DNA of 64,000 bases from Aeoliella mucimassa (GTDB taxonomy: Bacteria; Planctomycetota; Planctomycetia; Pirellulales; Lacipirellulaceae): NCBI RefSeq assembly GCF_007748035.1, contig NZ_CP036278.1, forward strand, positions 868,001 through 932,000, read 5' to 3'. The first letter of the stretch is position 1; every line of letters begins with the position of its first letter. The translations under genes were made by a program, and so were the position numbers. Positions 42,495-51,611 of this stretch are shown here, one piece after another. Under the pieces are notes generated by a model. That model saw nothing but the letters and a program-made list of their open reading frames with translations, was not told the origin of the DNA and did no database searches.

Positions 42495-43646
42495 CTACCG
42501 ACCTTCGGGTTGGTGGTCCATCGCATCGCTATAAAGCTTTTTGTACTGTTCGACCACGCGCTCCGCGTCGAGCCAATCGGCGATGTACTGCCGGCCGCGG
42601 AGCCCTCGCTCAACCAGCGCCGGGAGGTCGGCTACCAGCGTTGCGATCTGGTCGGCAAAGGCCTCGGGGTGGGGCTCGACGATCACCCCGCCAGCGGCCT
42701 CGATCTCGGGCCAGATGTCGACCCCCTTGGTCGTCACTACCGGAGTGCCGCAGACGAGCGACTCGGGCAGCACCAGGCCGAAGTTCTCCTGATGGGTCGG
42801 CAGCACAAACAAGTCGGCCGCTTCGTACAGTGACAATTTCACGTCGCCAGTCACAAGACCCAGGAAGTGGCAGCGGTCTGCAATGCCCAGCGATTCGGCC
42901 AACGCTTGCAGTTCGGCCACATAGGCTTCGTCGCCCGGGCCAGCGATGTTCACCTGCAACGCGACCCCTTGCTGCGTGGCCAGCGCGGCAGCTCGCAGCA
43001 GCGTGTCGACCCCCTTCTTCGGATGCACACGGCTGAGGAACAGCAGCTGGGCGTCGCCATTCGTGAGCGAGGGATACGCCTGTCGGGCTGGTTCGGGCCC
43101 TGGTAGCAATTCTGGCGATGGCATGTCGACCAGCAACGGCAGCACGACCGAAGTACCCTGCGGATACCATTTGCGGGCCTGCTGCTCCTCGCCAGAGGCT
43201 GTGCAGTGCACTCGATACGCCCCTTCGAGCATCCGTCGCCCGAGGAGCCAATGGAACACTTTTTTCTTCAAAGCCTTCTGAGCGGTGCACCAATCGTCGA
43301 GCATGCCGTGCAGGCTCACCACGTAAGGCACTTGTCGGCGTCGCAACTGCCGCGCGAGGGTAATGTTACGGGGATCCCAGATCGTGTGCAGGTGAGCCAC
43401 CGTGGCCGACTCCAACGCTTGTTGGAACTTACCAGGCTCCTCGGCGATGTGAACCACCTGCGGAGCCCCTGGGCGATCGTGCCAGGCCTCGGGAACATCC
43501 TGTGCGTTATAAGTAGCGAGCGTTACCTGGCAGTCGTGCAGCGAAAGCACGTTGCATAAGTCGAGCACGCAACGCACCACGCCACCCTCGGCCAGGTCGA
43601 TTGCGTCCATGTAGTGCAGTACACGAAGAGGTGGTTGTTGCGACAT
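42495..43646 (-). CDS. Glycosyltransferase family 4 protein
   Basis: 383 residues, a GT-B fold. The start MSQQPPLRVLHYMDAIDLAEGGVVRCVLDL has the N-terminal Rossmann half. The C-terminal half has LFLSRVHPKKGVDTLLRAA and LFVLPTHQENFGLVLPESLVCGTPVVTTKG, the family's nucleotide-sugar-binding E-x7-E segment (ENFGLVLPE). Acceptor unknown; possibly exopolysaccharide or lipopolysaccharide. It is the first gene of the operon with nfi and the VOC gene. Confidence 0.9.
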   Translation of the reverse strand: MSQQPPLRVLHYMDAIDLAEGGVVRCVLDLCNVLSLHDCQVTLATYNAQDVPEAWHDRPGAPQVVHIAEEPGKFQQALESATVAHLHTIWDPRNITLARQLRRRQVPYVVSLHGMLDDWCTAQKALKKKVFHWLLGRRMLEGAYRVHCTASGEEQQARKWYPQGTSVVLPLLVDMPSPELLPGPEPARQAYPSLTNGDAQLLFLSRVHPKKGVDTLLRAAALATQQGVALQVNIAGPGDEAYVAELQALAESLGIADRCHFLGLVTGDVKLSLYEAADLFVLPTHQENFGLVLPESLVCGTPVVTTKGVDIWPEIEAAGGVIVEPHPEAFADQIATLVADLPALVERGLRGRQYIADWLDAERVVEQYKKLYSDAMDHQPEGR

Positions 43647-43750
43647 CGATGCCGTTGCTTAGAGCGTTTTCAAAGTTACTATGTCGGCTACTTGCTGGTG
43701 TACCACGGGAAAAACGTCCGTCACGTCAGAACATGGAGGTGCAACTTGCA

Positions 43751-44875
43751 CTAGGGAGCCTGCGTCGGAGTGCCCTCGGTTGCGGGCTTGGCGATGGCTT
43801 CCAGTTCTTTCTTGATTTCAGCAGCCCGCTCGCTAGCCGCTTGGTTTTCGGTTTTTGCCGCTTGCAAGGCTTGTTCGGCCTCGGTGATGGCTGCGGCCGA
43901 ATCAGCCACCTGCTTCTCGACTCGCGTTAGTTCGGCGTTCAGCCGCTCGCGAACCACACCAGGGTGATTCCAGCCAAGGTTCACTTTCAGCCCCGGAATC
44001 GCTTGCTCCAGGCCTTTAGTGGCTTCGTAACTCACGTGGGTTTGCCACAAGTATAGCTTCCGCAAACTCGGTATCGACTTCAGCGATTTGATCGCTTGAT
44101 CGGTAACCTGCGTGGAATGCAAGTTTAAGTAGTTCAGATACTGCATCGCTGCCAGCGAAGGGATAGCCGCATCGCTAATGGCGGTCTTCTCCAGGTGCAG
44201 CGTGTCGACGTTAGTGAATTTTTCTAGCGACTCGCAGCAGCCATCGGTGATGGCGGTACCCGATAGGTCGAGCTCCACGATCTGTGGAGCCAGCGGCAGC
44301 AGGGCGGCGACCGTCTCGTCGGATACTTGGTCGCGAGTCGAGGGGAAGCTCACCCGCAGTTCGTTGCTCGACGCATACAACGGCAGCACCAACGCGCCGG
44401 TCGCTTCGGCAGCGGCAATCGCTTCCGGCGTGGCCGCCGATACTTCCGGGCGCTCGACCGGAGCAGCCGGCGTCGCCATCTCGGCCGCTGGCTCGGTAGC
44501 GGCCGCCGAGGTGTAGCTCGCCCCTTCGGTGATCCACTGTTTCACCAGCGCGATTTGCTTTTCCGACAAGGGATCGCCCCCTTTAGGCATCCGCTTGGGA
44601 TTGTCGGCTGGCAGCACCAATCGCTCGTACAATTCGCTCTCGTCGGGCTTGCCAGCGGTCAACAGGTCGCTGTGGGCTTCGCTCGACTCGGCAATCGCTT
44701 CGGCGGTATGCAGCCGCACCCGCCCGAGCCCTTTCGACTCGCCATGGCAGCTATAGCAGTGATCCTTGAAGATCGGTTCGATCTGAGTCGCGTAGTCGAT
44801 GGTCGACTCGCCGCGTACGGAAGGGGCAACGGTCGCGACCAGGAAACCAGCAATCAGCAATGTGGCAGTACGCAT
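43751..44875 (-). CDS. Planctomycete-type c-type cytochrome with leucine-rich repeats and coiled coil
   Basis: 374 residues with a signal peptide (MRTATLLIAGFLVATVAPSVRG). A PSCyt1-like domain follows: IEPIFKDHCYSCHGESKGLGRVRLHTAEAI with the heme motif CYSCH and RMPKGGDPLSEKQIALVKQWI. Residues about 190-280 form leucine-rich repeats (for example LDLSGTAITDGCC, LHLEKTAISDAAIP). The last 70 residues form a coiled coil rich in Glu, Ala and Gln. The combination is found in planctomycetes; the electron partner and target are unknown. 104 bp upstream of the glycosyltransferase operon on the same strand. Confidence 0.85.
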   Translation of the reverse strand: MRTATLLIAGFLVATVAPSVRGESTIDYATQIEPIFKDHCYSCHGESKGLGRVRLHTAEAIAESSEAHSDLLTAGKPDESELYERLVLPADNPKRMPKGGDPLSEKQIALVKQWITEGASYTSAAATEPAAEMATPAAPVERPEVSAATPEAIAAAEATGALVLPLYASSNELRVSFPSTRDQVSDETVAALLPLAPQIVELDLSGTAITDGCCESLEKFTNVDTLHLEKTAISDAAIPSLAAMQYLNYLNLHSTQVTDQAIKSLKSIPSLRKLYLWQTHVSYEATKGLEQAIPGLKVNLGWNHPGVVRERLNAELTRVEKQVADSAAAITEAEQALQAAKTENQAASERAAEIKKELEAIAKPATEGTPTQAP

Positions 44876-45053
44876 GGATCAACCTCCAAGCCGAGGGACA
44901 AAATGCAATTCAATAGGCAAATCGGTGTCCCCCACAGTGTAACTCCCGACGAGTCGCGACTCCAGCAGAACACGACTGGCTGACTAGCGACCGATCGGGT
45001 GCTAAAATACCGACTCGCCCGCCTGTTTCCCATCTGTGAGGAGTTCGAAGCCT

Positions 45054-46829
45054 ATGTTTGCGCCCCGTCTTTGCCACCTGGGAGTGTTTTTCGTCATGAT
45101 GCTTTCGGCCAACGTAAGTCTGGGAGACGACCCCGCGACTCAGTTGCAAACGCTGATCGACGAGGTGTGGAACGATCGGCTTGAGGAGTCGCCGATGATG
45201 GCGACCTACGTGGGCGATCATCGGGCGAACGACCGCTTGGACTCGGTCCGCCCCGAGGACTTCGCCCGGCGAGCCGAAAAGGCCAGTGCGTTTCTCGAGC
45301 GACTCGAGGCGATCGACCGTTCGGCACTCGAATCCGGCGACCGGGCGAATCAACTGATGCTGCGTCGCGAACTCAAGGAGTCGCTGGCCGAGTATCGCTT
45401 CAAATCCTACTTGATGCCGATCAACAATCGATCTGGTTTTCACATCGAGTTTCCTGATATGCGAAACTTGATTCCGTTGGAGACAACCAAGGACTTCGAG
45501 AACTACATCGCCCGACTCGAAGACTTCAGTCGCTACACCGACGAGAACATCGCCCTCATGCGCGAGGGCATTCGCCTAGGTTACACGATGCCGGCGATCA
45601 TCATGGAAGGAAGCCAGGAGTCGGTCTCGGCTCACGTGGTTAGCGATCCGACGCAAAGCCTGATGTACGAACCATTCGCGGAGTTGCCCTCTACGGTGCC
45701 GGCCAGCGAGCACGAGCGTTTGCAGCAGGCAGCCAAACAAGCGATTGCTACTAGCATTGTGCCCGCCTACAAGCGGCTGCTCGAGTTCATGAATACCGAG
45801 TACCTGCCGAATTGCCGCGAGAACATTGCCGCCCGCATGCTGCCGGACGGGGCCGAGTACTATCGCTACTGCGTGGGCAAGTTCACGACCCTCGACGAAC
45901 TCACCCCCGAGCAGGTACACGCCCAGGGGCTGGCCGAAGTGGCACGTATTCGCAAAGAGATGGAAGCAGTGGTTCGCCAAACCGGTTTCGAAGGGAGCCT
46001 GGCAGAGTTCATCGAGCATCTCCGCAACGAACCAAAGTTCTACGCCGAGACTCCCAAGGAACTTTTGAAGGAATGCGGGCTGGTTTGCAAGCGAATCGAT
46101 GGCGAGCTACCCAAGTTGTTCAGCCGGCTTCCTCGCACCCCCTACGGCCTGAAGCCGATTCCCGACTACATCGCTCCGAAGACCACGGCCGCCTACTACC
46201 AACCGTTGGCGGGCGATGGCACCCGCGCCGGCGTGTACTACTTGAACACATACGATTTGCCGAGTCGTCCGCTCTACATGCTCGAAGCCCTCACACTGCA
46301 CGAAGCGGTGCCAGGCCATCACCTGCAGATCGGCCTGCAATACGAGCTGGACAATCTGCCCGAGTTTCGTAAGTTCAGCAACTTCACGGTGTTCGTCGAA
46401 GGCTGGGCATTGTACGCCGAGCGGTTGGGGCTCGAAGTCGGCTTCTACGAAGATCCTTACAGTGACTTCGGGCGGCTCTCGATGGAGATCTGGCGAGCTT
46501 GCCGCCTGGTGGTCGACACCGGCATGCACTACCAAGGCTGGACTCGTCAGCAGGCGATCGACTACATGAGCGAAAACACCGGACTGTCGATGCTCGACAT
46601 TCGCTCCGAGGTCGATCGGTACATCGGTTGGCCCGGCCAGGCGCTCGCTTACAAAATCGGCGAGCTTCGCATTACCGCGCTACGGAAAGAAGCCGAGGAG
46701 CAACTGCAGGAGAAGTTCGACATCCGTGGGTTCCACGCGGTGGTGCTCGAGAGCGGTGCGGTGCCGCTCGACGTGCTGGAAGAGAACGTCGGCAACTGGA
46801 TCGAGCAAGAAAAGCTCGAAGCGAAGTAG
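45054..46829 (+). CDS. DUF885 metallopeptidase-like secreted protein
   Basis: 591 residues from ATG 45054, with GAGGAG 11 bases before it; a GTG at 45036 would add six residues. Signal peptide MFAPRLCHLGVFFVMMLSANVSLG. The DUF885 family signature HEAVPGHHLQIG near residue 415 resembles an HExxH-type zinc site (HEAVPGHH), and YYLNTYDLPSRPLYMLEALTLHEA comes before it. Members are annotated as peptidases without much biochemistry. It is a single gene, convergent with the TauE-like gene. Confidence 0.85.
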   Translation: MFAPRLCHLGVFFVMMLSANVSLGDDPATQLQTLIDEVWNDRLEESPMMATYVGDHRANDRLDSVRPEDFARRAEKASAFLERLEAIDRSALESGDRANQLMLRRELKESLAEYRFKSYLMPINNRSGFHIEFPDMRNLIPLETTKDFENYIARLEDFSRYTDENIALMREGIRLGYTMPAIIMEGSQESVSAHVVSDPTQSLMYEPFAELPSTVPASEHERLQQAAKQAIATSIVPAYKRLLEFMNTEYLPNCRENIAARMLPDGAEYYRYCVGKFTTLDELTPEQVHAQGLAEVARIRKEMEAVVRQTGFEGSLAEFIEHLRNEPKFYAETPKELLKECGLVCKRIDGELPKLFSRLPRTPYGLKPIPDYIAPKTTAAYYQPLAGDGTRAGVYYLNTYDLPSRPLYMLEALTLHEAVPGHHLQIGLQYELDNLPEFRKFSNFTVFVEGWALYAERLGLEVGFYEDPYSDFGRLSMEIWRACRLVVDTGMHYQGWTRQQAIDYMSENTGLSMLDIRSEVDRYIGWPGQALAYKIGELRITALRKEAEEQLQEKFDIRGFHAVVLESGAVPLDVLEENVGNWIEQEKLEAK

Positions 46830-46861
46830 CCCGATCGACCGAGGATGTCCCTCGCTGGTGG

Positions 46862-47611
46862 CTAGTAGCTCAGCAAGGTCTTCACCAGAATCACCAAGGC
46901 TGATAGCCCCGCGACCGCGAGCACCGCTGGCCGAATGTTGCGTTTGTCGAGTGCCCTGGCGGTGTAGTGCGATATGCCAAAGCCGATCAGGATGCCAGGC
47001 ATCAGCAGCATGGCTAGCTGGATGTCTTTCCAGCCAAACTTGCCGACCGCGGCAAGCGACAGCATCGACATCGTCGAACCGACCGCAAAGATGGCGGAAA
47101 GCGTGCCTCGGATGTGGGTGCCTTTCTGCGACTGATAGATGATGGCCATCGCCGGGCCGCCAATCGCGCTAATCGTATTGCTGATGCCTGCGATGCCGCT
47201 GGCGATCGCCAGATTGCGATGGTTAAACTTCACCTTCAGGCCCGCAAAGTTCAGGCTGATCACTAGCAGGACTGCGGTGCTGAACAGCAGGCTGAATGTC
47301 TTGGCATCAACGACGCTCACCACGTAGGCGGTCGGAATGGTGGTGATTAACCGACTGACCGACGAGATGGCGACTTCGGTTTTTACCACCGACCGATGCT
47401 CGCGAATCAGGATCATGATGGTCAGCATCGTCACGCAGAACATCAGCGGGCAGGGAGCCAGCCGCGGCTCGACAATCAGCAAGATCGGCGACGAAATCAT
47501 CGCCAGCCCGAAACCCACCGAGCCTTGAACCGTAGCACCAATGGTGGTTGCCAGCACGGCAATCAACAGGGTCGCTAGGGGAATATCGAACAACTGCACA
47601 GCGTGGGCCAA
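46862..47611 (-). CDS. TauE/SafE-family membrane protein
   Basis: 249 residues with about seven hydrophobic helices (LLIAVLATTIGATVQGSVGFGLAMISSP near the start, SLLFSTAVLLVISLNFAGL in the middle, PAVLAVAGLSALVILVKTLLSY at the end). The N-terminal GFGLAMI motif is typical of TauE/SafE/YfcA, which export sulfite, sulfoacetate or similar anions. Substrate unknown. Possible link with sulfatases in the window is speculative. Confidence 0.85.
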   Translation of the reverse strand: MAHAVQLFDIPLATLLIAVLATTIGATVQGSVGFGLAMISSPILLIVEPRLAPCPLMFCVTMLTIMILIREHRSVVKTEVAISSVSRLITTIPTAYVVSVVDAKTFSLLFSTAVLLVISLNFAGLKVKFNHRNLAIASGIAGISNTISAIGGPAMAIIYQSQKGTHIRGTLSAIFAVGSTMSMLSLAAVGKFGWKDIQLAMLLMPGILIGFGISHYTARALDKRNIRPAVLAVAGLSALVILVKTLLSY

Positions 47612-47714
47612 TCAGCAGGGGAGGGGCAGGGGGAGGGCAAACATCAGCGGCGGGAGACTACGATTTTCGTCTGCCAGCTGGTGCTCGTCAAACCTGCACT
47701 CGGATCCCCGACGG

Positions 47715-48197
47715 TTAATCTTCGTCGGATTCCTGACGATGCCGCGCCTGATTGCGGCGGTACAATTCGTCGCGTTTGGCTTCCCACTCGCGGCGATGTT
47801 GGTTCTCCTTCCAGGTGATCCAACCGTAGGCCGAGGCCAGCACACCAAACACGACCACAATCAAAATCGGCAGCCAACCACCCAGTAGCAGGCGGCCAAA
47901 GATGATGGTGATGGCGACAACGGTCATCGCGATCAGCAGGTGCTTAGTGCCGAACTGGAACTTGAAGTCGCGCAGCTGGGCTTCGATGTCCTCCATCGAA
48001 ACCGAGGTGTCTTCGCGGTACAGCTCGTCGACATCCACGGCCATCGACGCCCGTTCCATCGCTTCGGCTGCCCGCTGTTTCTCGCCAGCAATCACTGCCT
48101 CGTCGGGCGGCATCAGTTCGTAGTCGTCCTCATTGTCGGCTTCGGGATCCTTGCCACGATAGAAGGTTTCGCGATCGAATTCGTCGTCTAACGGCAT
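47715..48197 (-). CDS. Small membrane protein of unknown function
   Basis: 160 residues. The first 90 are acidic and soluble (DEFDREDTFYRGKDPEADN-like run). Residues about 95-135 form two membrane helices (HLLIAMTVVAITIIFGRLLLGG, WLPILIVVVFGVLASAYGWI). A basic tail (KENQHRREWEAKRDELYRRNQARHRQE) follows. Not recognised; the hydrophobic segments and length are typical of an inner-membrane accessory protein of planctomycetes. 114 bp separate its start from that of the divergent glycosyltransferase. Confidence 0.65.
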   Translation of the reverse strand: MPLDDEFDRETFYRGKDPEADNEDDYELMPPDEAVIAGEKQRAAEAMERASMAVDVDELYREDTSVSMEDIEAQLRDFKFQFGTKHLLIAMTVVAITIIFGRLLLGGWLPILIVVVFGVLASAYGWITWKENQHRREWEAKRDELYRRNQARHRQESDED

Positions 48198-48311
48198 GAC
48201 TGAAAGGCTCGTGGGAGTCGTGGGTGATATCTTTACGGAGTCGGAATCCTAGCGCCTAATTGGGGGGAACGCAATCTGCCAATATCCACCGATCACGCTC
48301 CTCCGACGACC

Positions 48312-49589
48312 ATGCACTTTATTTTAACTGCAATCGGCAGCTACGGCGACGTGCATCCTTTTGTCGGCCTGGGGCAGCGGCTCCGCGAGCGGGGCCACCG
48401 CGTGCAGGTGCTGACGAACCCCTATTTTTCCGAGGTTGTCGAGTCCGCCGGGCTGGAGCTGCTGCCGATGCTCACGGCCGATGACTACCGCCAGTTGATC
48501 GACCACGCCCAGATCTGGCATCCCATTCGTGGGGTTCCGTACCTGTTTCGTAACGCGGTGGTCGAGACGATGCGGGGGATGTTCGGCTTGCTCGAACAGC
48601 ACTTCGTCGCCGGCGAGACCATCTTGGTCGCCCACCCGCTCGATGTGGCCAGCCGGTTGTTTCGCGAGCGGTACCAAACCCCAGTGGCACTCGCGACCCT
48701 CGCCCCACAGGCGCTCTGGAGCCGACATCAACCGCCAAAGCTAGGAGCATTGCCAGTGGGGCCCGGGTGGCCGCGTTGGTGGAACGAGTTTCAGTTCTGG
48801 GCAGGCACTCGGCTGTTTCTCGATCCCGTGCTCAAGCAACCGATCAGCGTGTTCCGCAAAGAGCTAGGGTTACCGGCGGTTGCCCGATTATTCCCGGGGT
48901 GGTGGTTCTCGTCCGATTTGAATCTCTGTTTGTTCCCCGACTGGTTTGGCCCGGTGCAACCCGACTGGCCCCGGCCGGTCGAGCCGGTGGGGTTCCCACT
49001 GTGGGATGGCAGCGAGGTGGGTGCGCTGGCAGATGAAGTCGAGCAGTTTCTCGGTGCCGGTGAGCCACCGGTTCTGTTTACGCCGGGAACGGCCAACAAG
49101 TACGCGGCCGACTACTTTACGACCGCGGTCGAAGCCTGTCAGCAACTTGGCCGGCGAGCCATGCTGCTTACCAAGTTTGCCGAGCAAGTGCCGAGCAACC
49201 TGCCGGATACTGTCGGGCACTTTTCGTTTGTACCATTGCTGCCGCTGCTGCCGAGAACCGCTGCGGTGGTGCATCACGGAGGTATCGGTACCAGCTCGCA
49301 GGTGCTGGCCGCTGGAGTGCCACAGCTCGTGCGGCCGATGGCCTTCGACCAGTACGACAACGCCCAACGATTGTGTAAGCTTGGTGTTGCCGAGCAGCTG
49401 AAGCCCAAGCGGTTTAGCGTCGACCGAGTCGTCGCCTCGCTCGCTCGTTTGACCAGCTCGACCGAGGTCGCCGAAGCGTGCCAGATGCATGCTGCCAGGT
49501 GCGACCGGCAAGGGCTGCACCGTGCGGCGGATTTGCTCGAAGCCCTCGGCGGCAAGTATCAAAATCTGCCAAACGGGCGCGAAGCCTAA
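48312..49589 (+). CDS. UGT/MGT-type glycosyltransferase (GT1 family)
   Basis: 425 residues. GT-B fold: the start MHFILTAIGSYGDVHPFVGLGQRLRERGHRVQVLTNP is the typical acceptor-side beginning. The donor-binding end is HHGGIGTSSQVLAAGVPQLVRPMAFDQYDNAQRL, close to the UGT/MGT signature (HHGGxGT, QFDQ-like DQYDN). Members decorate lipids, sterols and macrolides. It overlaps the convergent TPR lipoprotein gene by four bases, as its TAA and the other gene's TAG share CTAA (49586-49589). Confidence 0.88.
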   Translation: MHFILTAIGSYGDVHPFVGLGQRLRERGHRVQVLTNPYFSEVVESAGLELLPMLTADDYRQLIDHAQIWHPIRGVPYLFRNAVVETMRGMFGLLEQHFVAGETILVAHPLDVASRLFRERYQTPVALATLAPQALWSRHQPPKLGALPVGPGWPRWWNEFQFWAGTRLFLDPVLKQPISVFRKELGLPAVARLFPGWWFSSDLNLCLFPDWFGPVQPDWPRPVEPVGFPLWDGSEVGALADEVEQFLGAGEPPVLFTPGTANKYAADYFTTAVEACQQLGRRAMLLTKFAEQVPSNLPDTVGHFSFVPLLPLLPRTAAVVHHGGIGTSSQVLAAGVPQLVRPMAFDQYDNAQRLCKLGVAEQLKPKRFSVDRVVASLARLTSSTEVAEACQMHAARCDRQGLHRAADLLEALGGKYQNLPNGREA

Positions 49590-50314
49590 TAGCGAACCGT
49601 GGGTTGCCACATGTTATTGCTACCTAGCTGGGTAGCGGAGGTGCCGGTGCTGGTCGCGGTGGTGTTGCCAGTCGCTGCGTTCAGCGAAGCAACTCGCGCG
49701 GCGACTTCAGGCTGGAAGCGATTGATCTCCAACGATCGCGAGTAGTTGACCAGCGCCTGGGCGTAGTCGCCGGATTGGTCGCGTAGGCGGCCGAGGGCGG
49801 TTAATGCGCGGGCGTTGTTGGGATCCACGTTCAAGGCATCGATCAGCGTTGTCTTGGCTTCTTCGGCACGACCGGTTTCTTCGTACAGCCGGGCGAGTTC
49901 GATGCGGGCGTCGGGCAGCGAGGGATTCGCTTGCACCCAGCCGCTCAGCAAGCGGAACGAGGCATCCTGGCGGTTGGTTTCGCTCAGCAGCACGGCCAAG
50001 CCGCGGTAACATTCAGCGTGGTTCGGATCGTGTTCCAGGCACTTGTTGTATAGCGTTTCGGCCTGCTGCAGGTCGTTGGGCCGGTTGTACATGGTGCCCG
50101 ACTTATGCAGCGAAGCGGCCAGGTTGTAGTAGCCGTTGGCCGATGTCGGGTCGTTGGCAATGGCTTCCTGGAACCGGATCGACGCCTGTTGGTAGTTGCC
50201 TTGCTGGTACAGTCGGACCCCTTCGGAGTTCAAGGCCTGGCTGTTCAGGTTATTGCAACCAGACAGCGCAGCAACCATGAGCAGGAGGGGGGTCGAAAGG
50301 GCGATCCTTCGCAT
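49586..50314 (-). CDS. TPR lipoprotein
   Basis: 242 residues from ATG 50314 (MRRIALSTPLLLMVAALSGCNN); a longer frame to 50494 gives an unlikely leader. Lipobox LSGC with Cys at residue 20. At least five TPR-type repeats follow (for example YYNLAASLHKSGTMYNRPNDLQQAE, ALTALGRLRDQSGDYAQALVNYSRSLEI). The C-terminus is Thr/Asn/Ser-rich. TPR lipoproteins of this kind act as scaffolds in the envelope; the partner is unknown. Its stop codon overlaps that of the glycosyltransferase gene. Confidence 0.8.
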   Translation of the reverse strand: MRRIALSTPLLLMVAALSGCNNLNSQALNSEGVRLYQQGNYQQASIRFQEAIANDPTSANGYYNLAASLHKSGTMYNRPNDLQQAETLYNKCLEHDPNHAECYRGLAVLLSETNRQDASFRLLSGWVQANPSLPDARIELARLYEETGRAEEAKTTLIDALNVDPNNARALTALGRLRDQSGDYAQALVNYSRSLEINRFQPEVAARVASLNAATGNTTATSTGTSATQLGSNNMWQPTVRY

Positions 50315-50709
50315 CGACTTGGGGTACACTTCGTGGCCTCGTACGGGACGGGGGACGAGAGGCAATCCGCCAGCTTTTGGCGGGGGTTTTCTTGGGTCGG
50401 CATCCATACCGACACCACTTGCTCTAAGGGAGAGCGGCAAGACCCTACCAAGCCGTGCGATCCGACGCAATACGAACCTCACGGTATCGGTCATCCCGCA
50501 CAGCTTGCGCTGCTAGCACACCCCGCAAAGGTGGCACGGTTGCGCAATCCGACGATCTTTCCCAGAAACTACATTTTTACCAGCTCCTTTGCCGATCCCC
50601 TATTTTAACACGGAGGTCAATTATTCAAACGGGCGCCCAGCGCCGACTCGCCATCGGCTGGCGTTCCCCCACCCCGCATCGTCCCCCGTTTCGACAGGAG
50701 ACCTCCGTC

Positions 50710-51279
50710 GTGCCAACGTCTACGAAATCGAGCCAGAAGAAGACTGCATCCAAGTCCAGCACCGCCAAGAAGACGGCTCCCAAGCGGGCGTCGAGTGCTT
50801 CGACCGCTAAGAAACGGACCACTAAGAAGGCCGCTGCCAGCAAGAAGAAAGCCCCTGCTACCAAAAAGAAGGCCACGACTAAGAAGACCACTAAGAAAAC
50901 CTCTACGGGTGAAGAACAAGTAACGATCGATCGCCGTCGGGGCGACCGTCGCGAAGGCGAGGTGGCCACCAAGAAGCCGCTCGAGCGTCGTCAAAAGGTG
51001 AACCGTCGTCGTCAAATTGATCCGACTACCTGCGAACGCGACTACAGCGATCAAGAAGTCGAATTCATGAACGCCCTCGACGACTACAAGCGTCGCAGCG
51101 GCCGGATGTTCCCCACCTGCAGCGAGGTGCTGGAAGTCATCCGCGGCCTGGGCTATGTGCAATTGTCGCCGGCTGAGCTGGCTGCTCGCACTCCGGCCGA
51201 CGAGCCGAACACCGACACCGAAACCGAGGCCGCCAGCGAGCAGGACGAAATGCTGCTCGAAGCCGAACTCGTCGGTTAA
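50710..51279 (+). CDS. Histone-H1-like Lys/Ala-rich protein with conserved C-terminal domain
   Basis: 189 residues from GTG 50710, 5 bases after ACAGGAGACC. Residues about 5-75 are Lys/Ala/Ser/Thr-rich ([20 protein letters not shown] then [20 protein letters not shown]), like bacterial histone-H1-type nucleoid proteins. The second half has a folded segment: [43 protein letters not shown], followed by an acidic tail. The lysine-rich part would bind nucleic acid without sequence preference. The C-terminal segment recurs in planctomycete proteins and may contact a partner; this is inference. Confidence 0.8.
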   Translation: MPTSTKSSQKKTASKSSTAKKTAPKRASSASTAKKRTTKKAAASKKKAPATKKKATTKKTTKKTSTGEEQVTIDRRRGDRREGEVATKKPLERRQKVNRRRQIDPTTCERDYSDQEVEFMNALDDYKRRSGRMFPTCSEVLEVIRGLGYVQLSPAELAARTPADEPNTDTETEAASEQDEMLLEAELVG

Positions 51280-51611
51280 TCATCTATGTCGCGACGGGCG
51301 GGACCGCAATGGGGCAAGTGGTTCCGCTCGTCCTTTTTCTAATTCACGACTTCGTTGCCCCACGCGTTCAATGAGGGGCAGAGCTCATGCAGCGGCGTCA
51401 GGCGAACCAACTCGCAAGTATTCGCGGGTCACATCTCGCCATTCACAGCGGTCGAAAACAGCGGGGTGAGTCCACCGGGGCGTCGCCGGTGAAGCGGCGA
51501 CGACGTCTGCGTACGACTCACCAACTGCTTGTTTCGCAACGATTCGGACTGGTGGTCGGCAACCTGATGGCGCCGCCCCATTTTCTCAAATCGCGCGGGT
51601 CGAAGAACCGA
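51280..51611. other. Intergenic region with no supported gene
   Basis: About 330 bp between the histone-like gene (plus) and the anti-sigma gene (minus, convergent). A GGGGCAA (51314-51320) / TTGCCCC (51354-51360) inverted pair spans about 33 bases. A frame at 51387-51644 gives an Arg-rich peptide overlapping the anti-sigma gene and is not believable. Confidence 0.35.
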
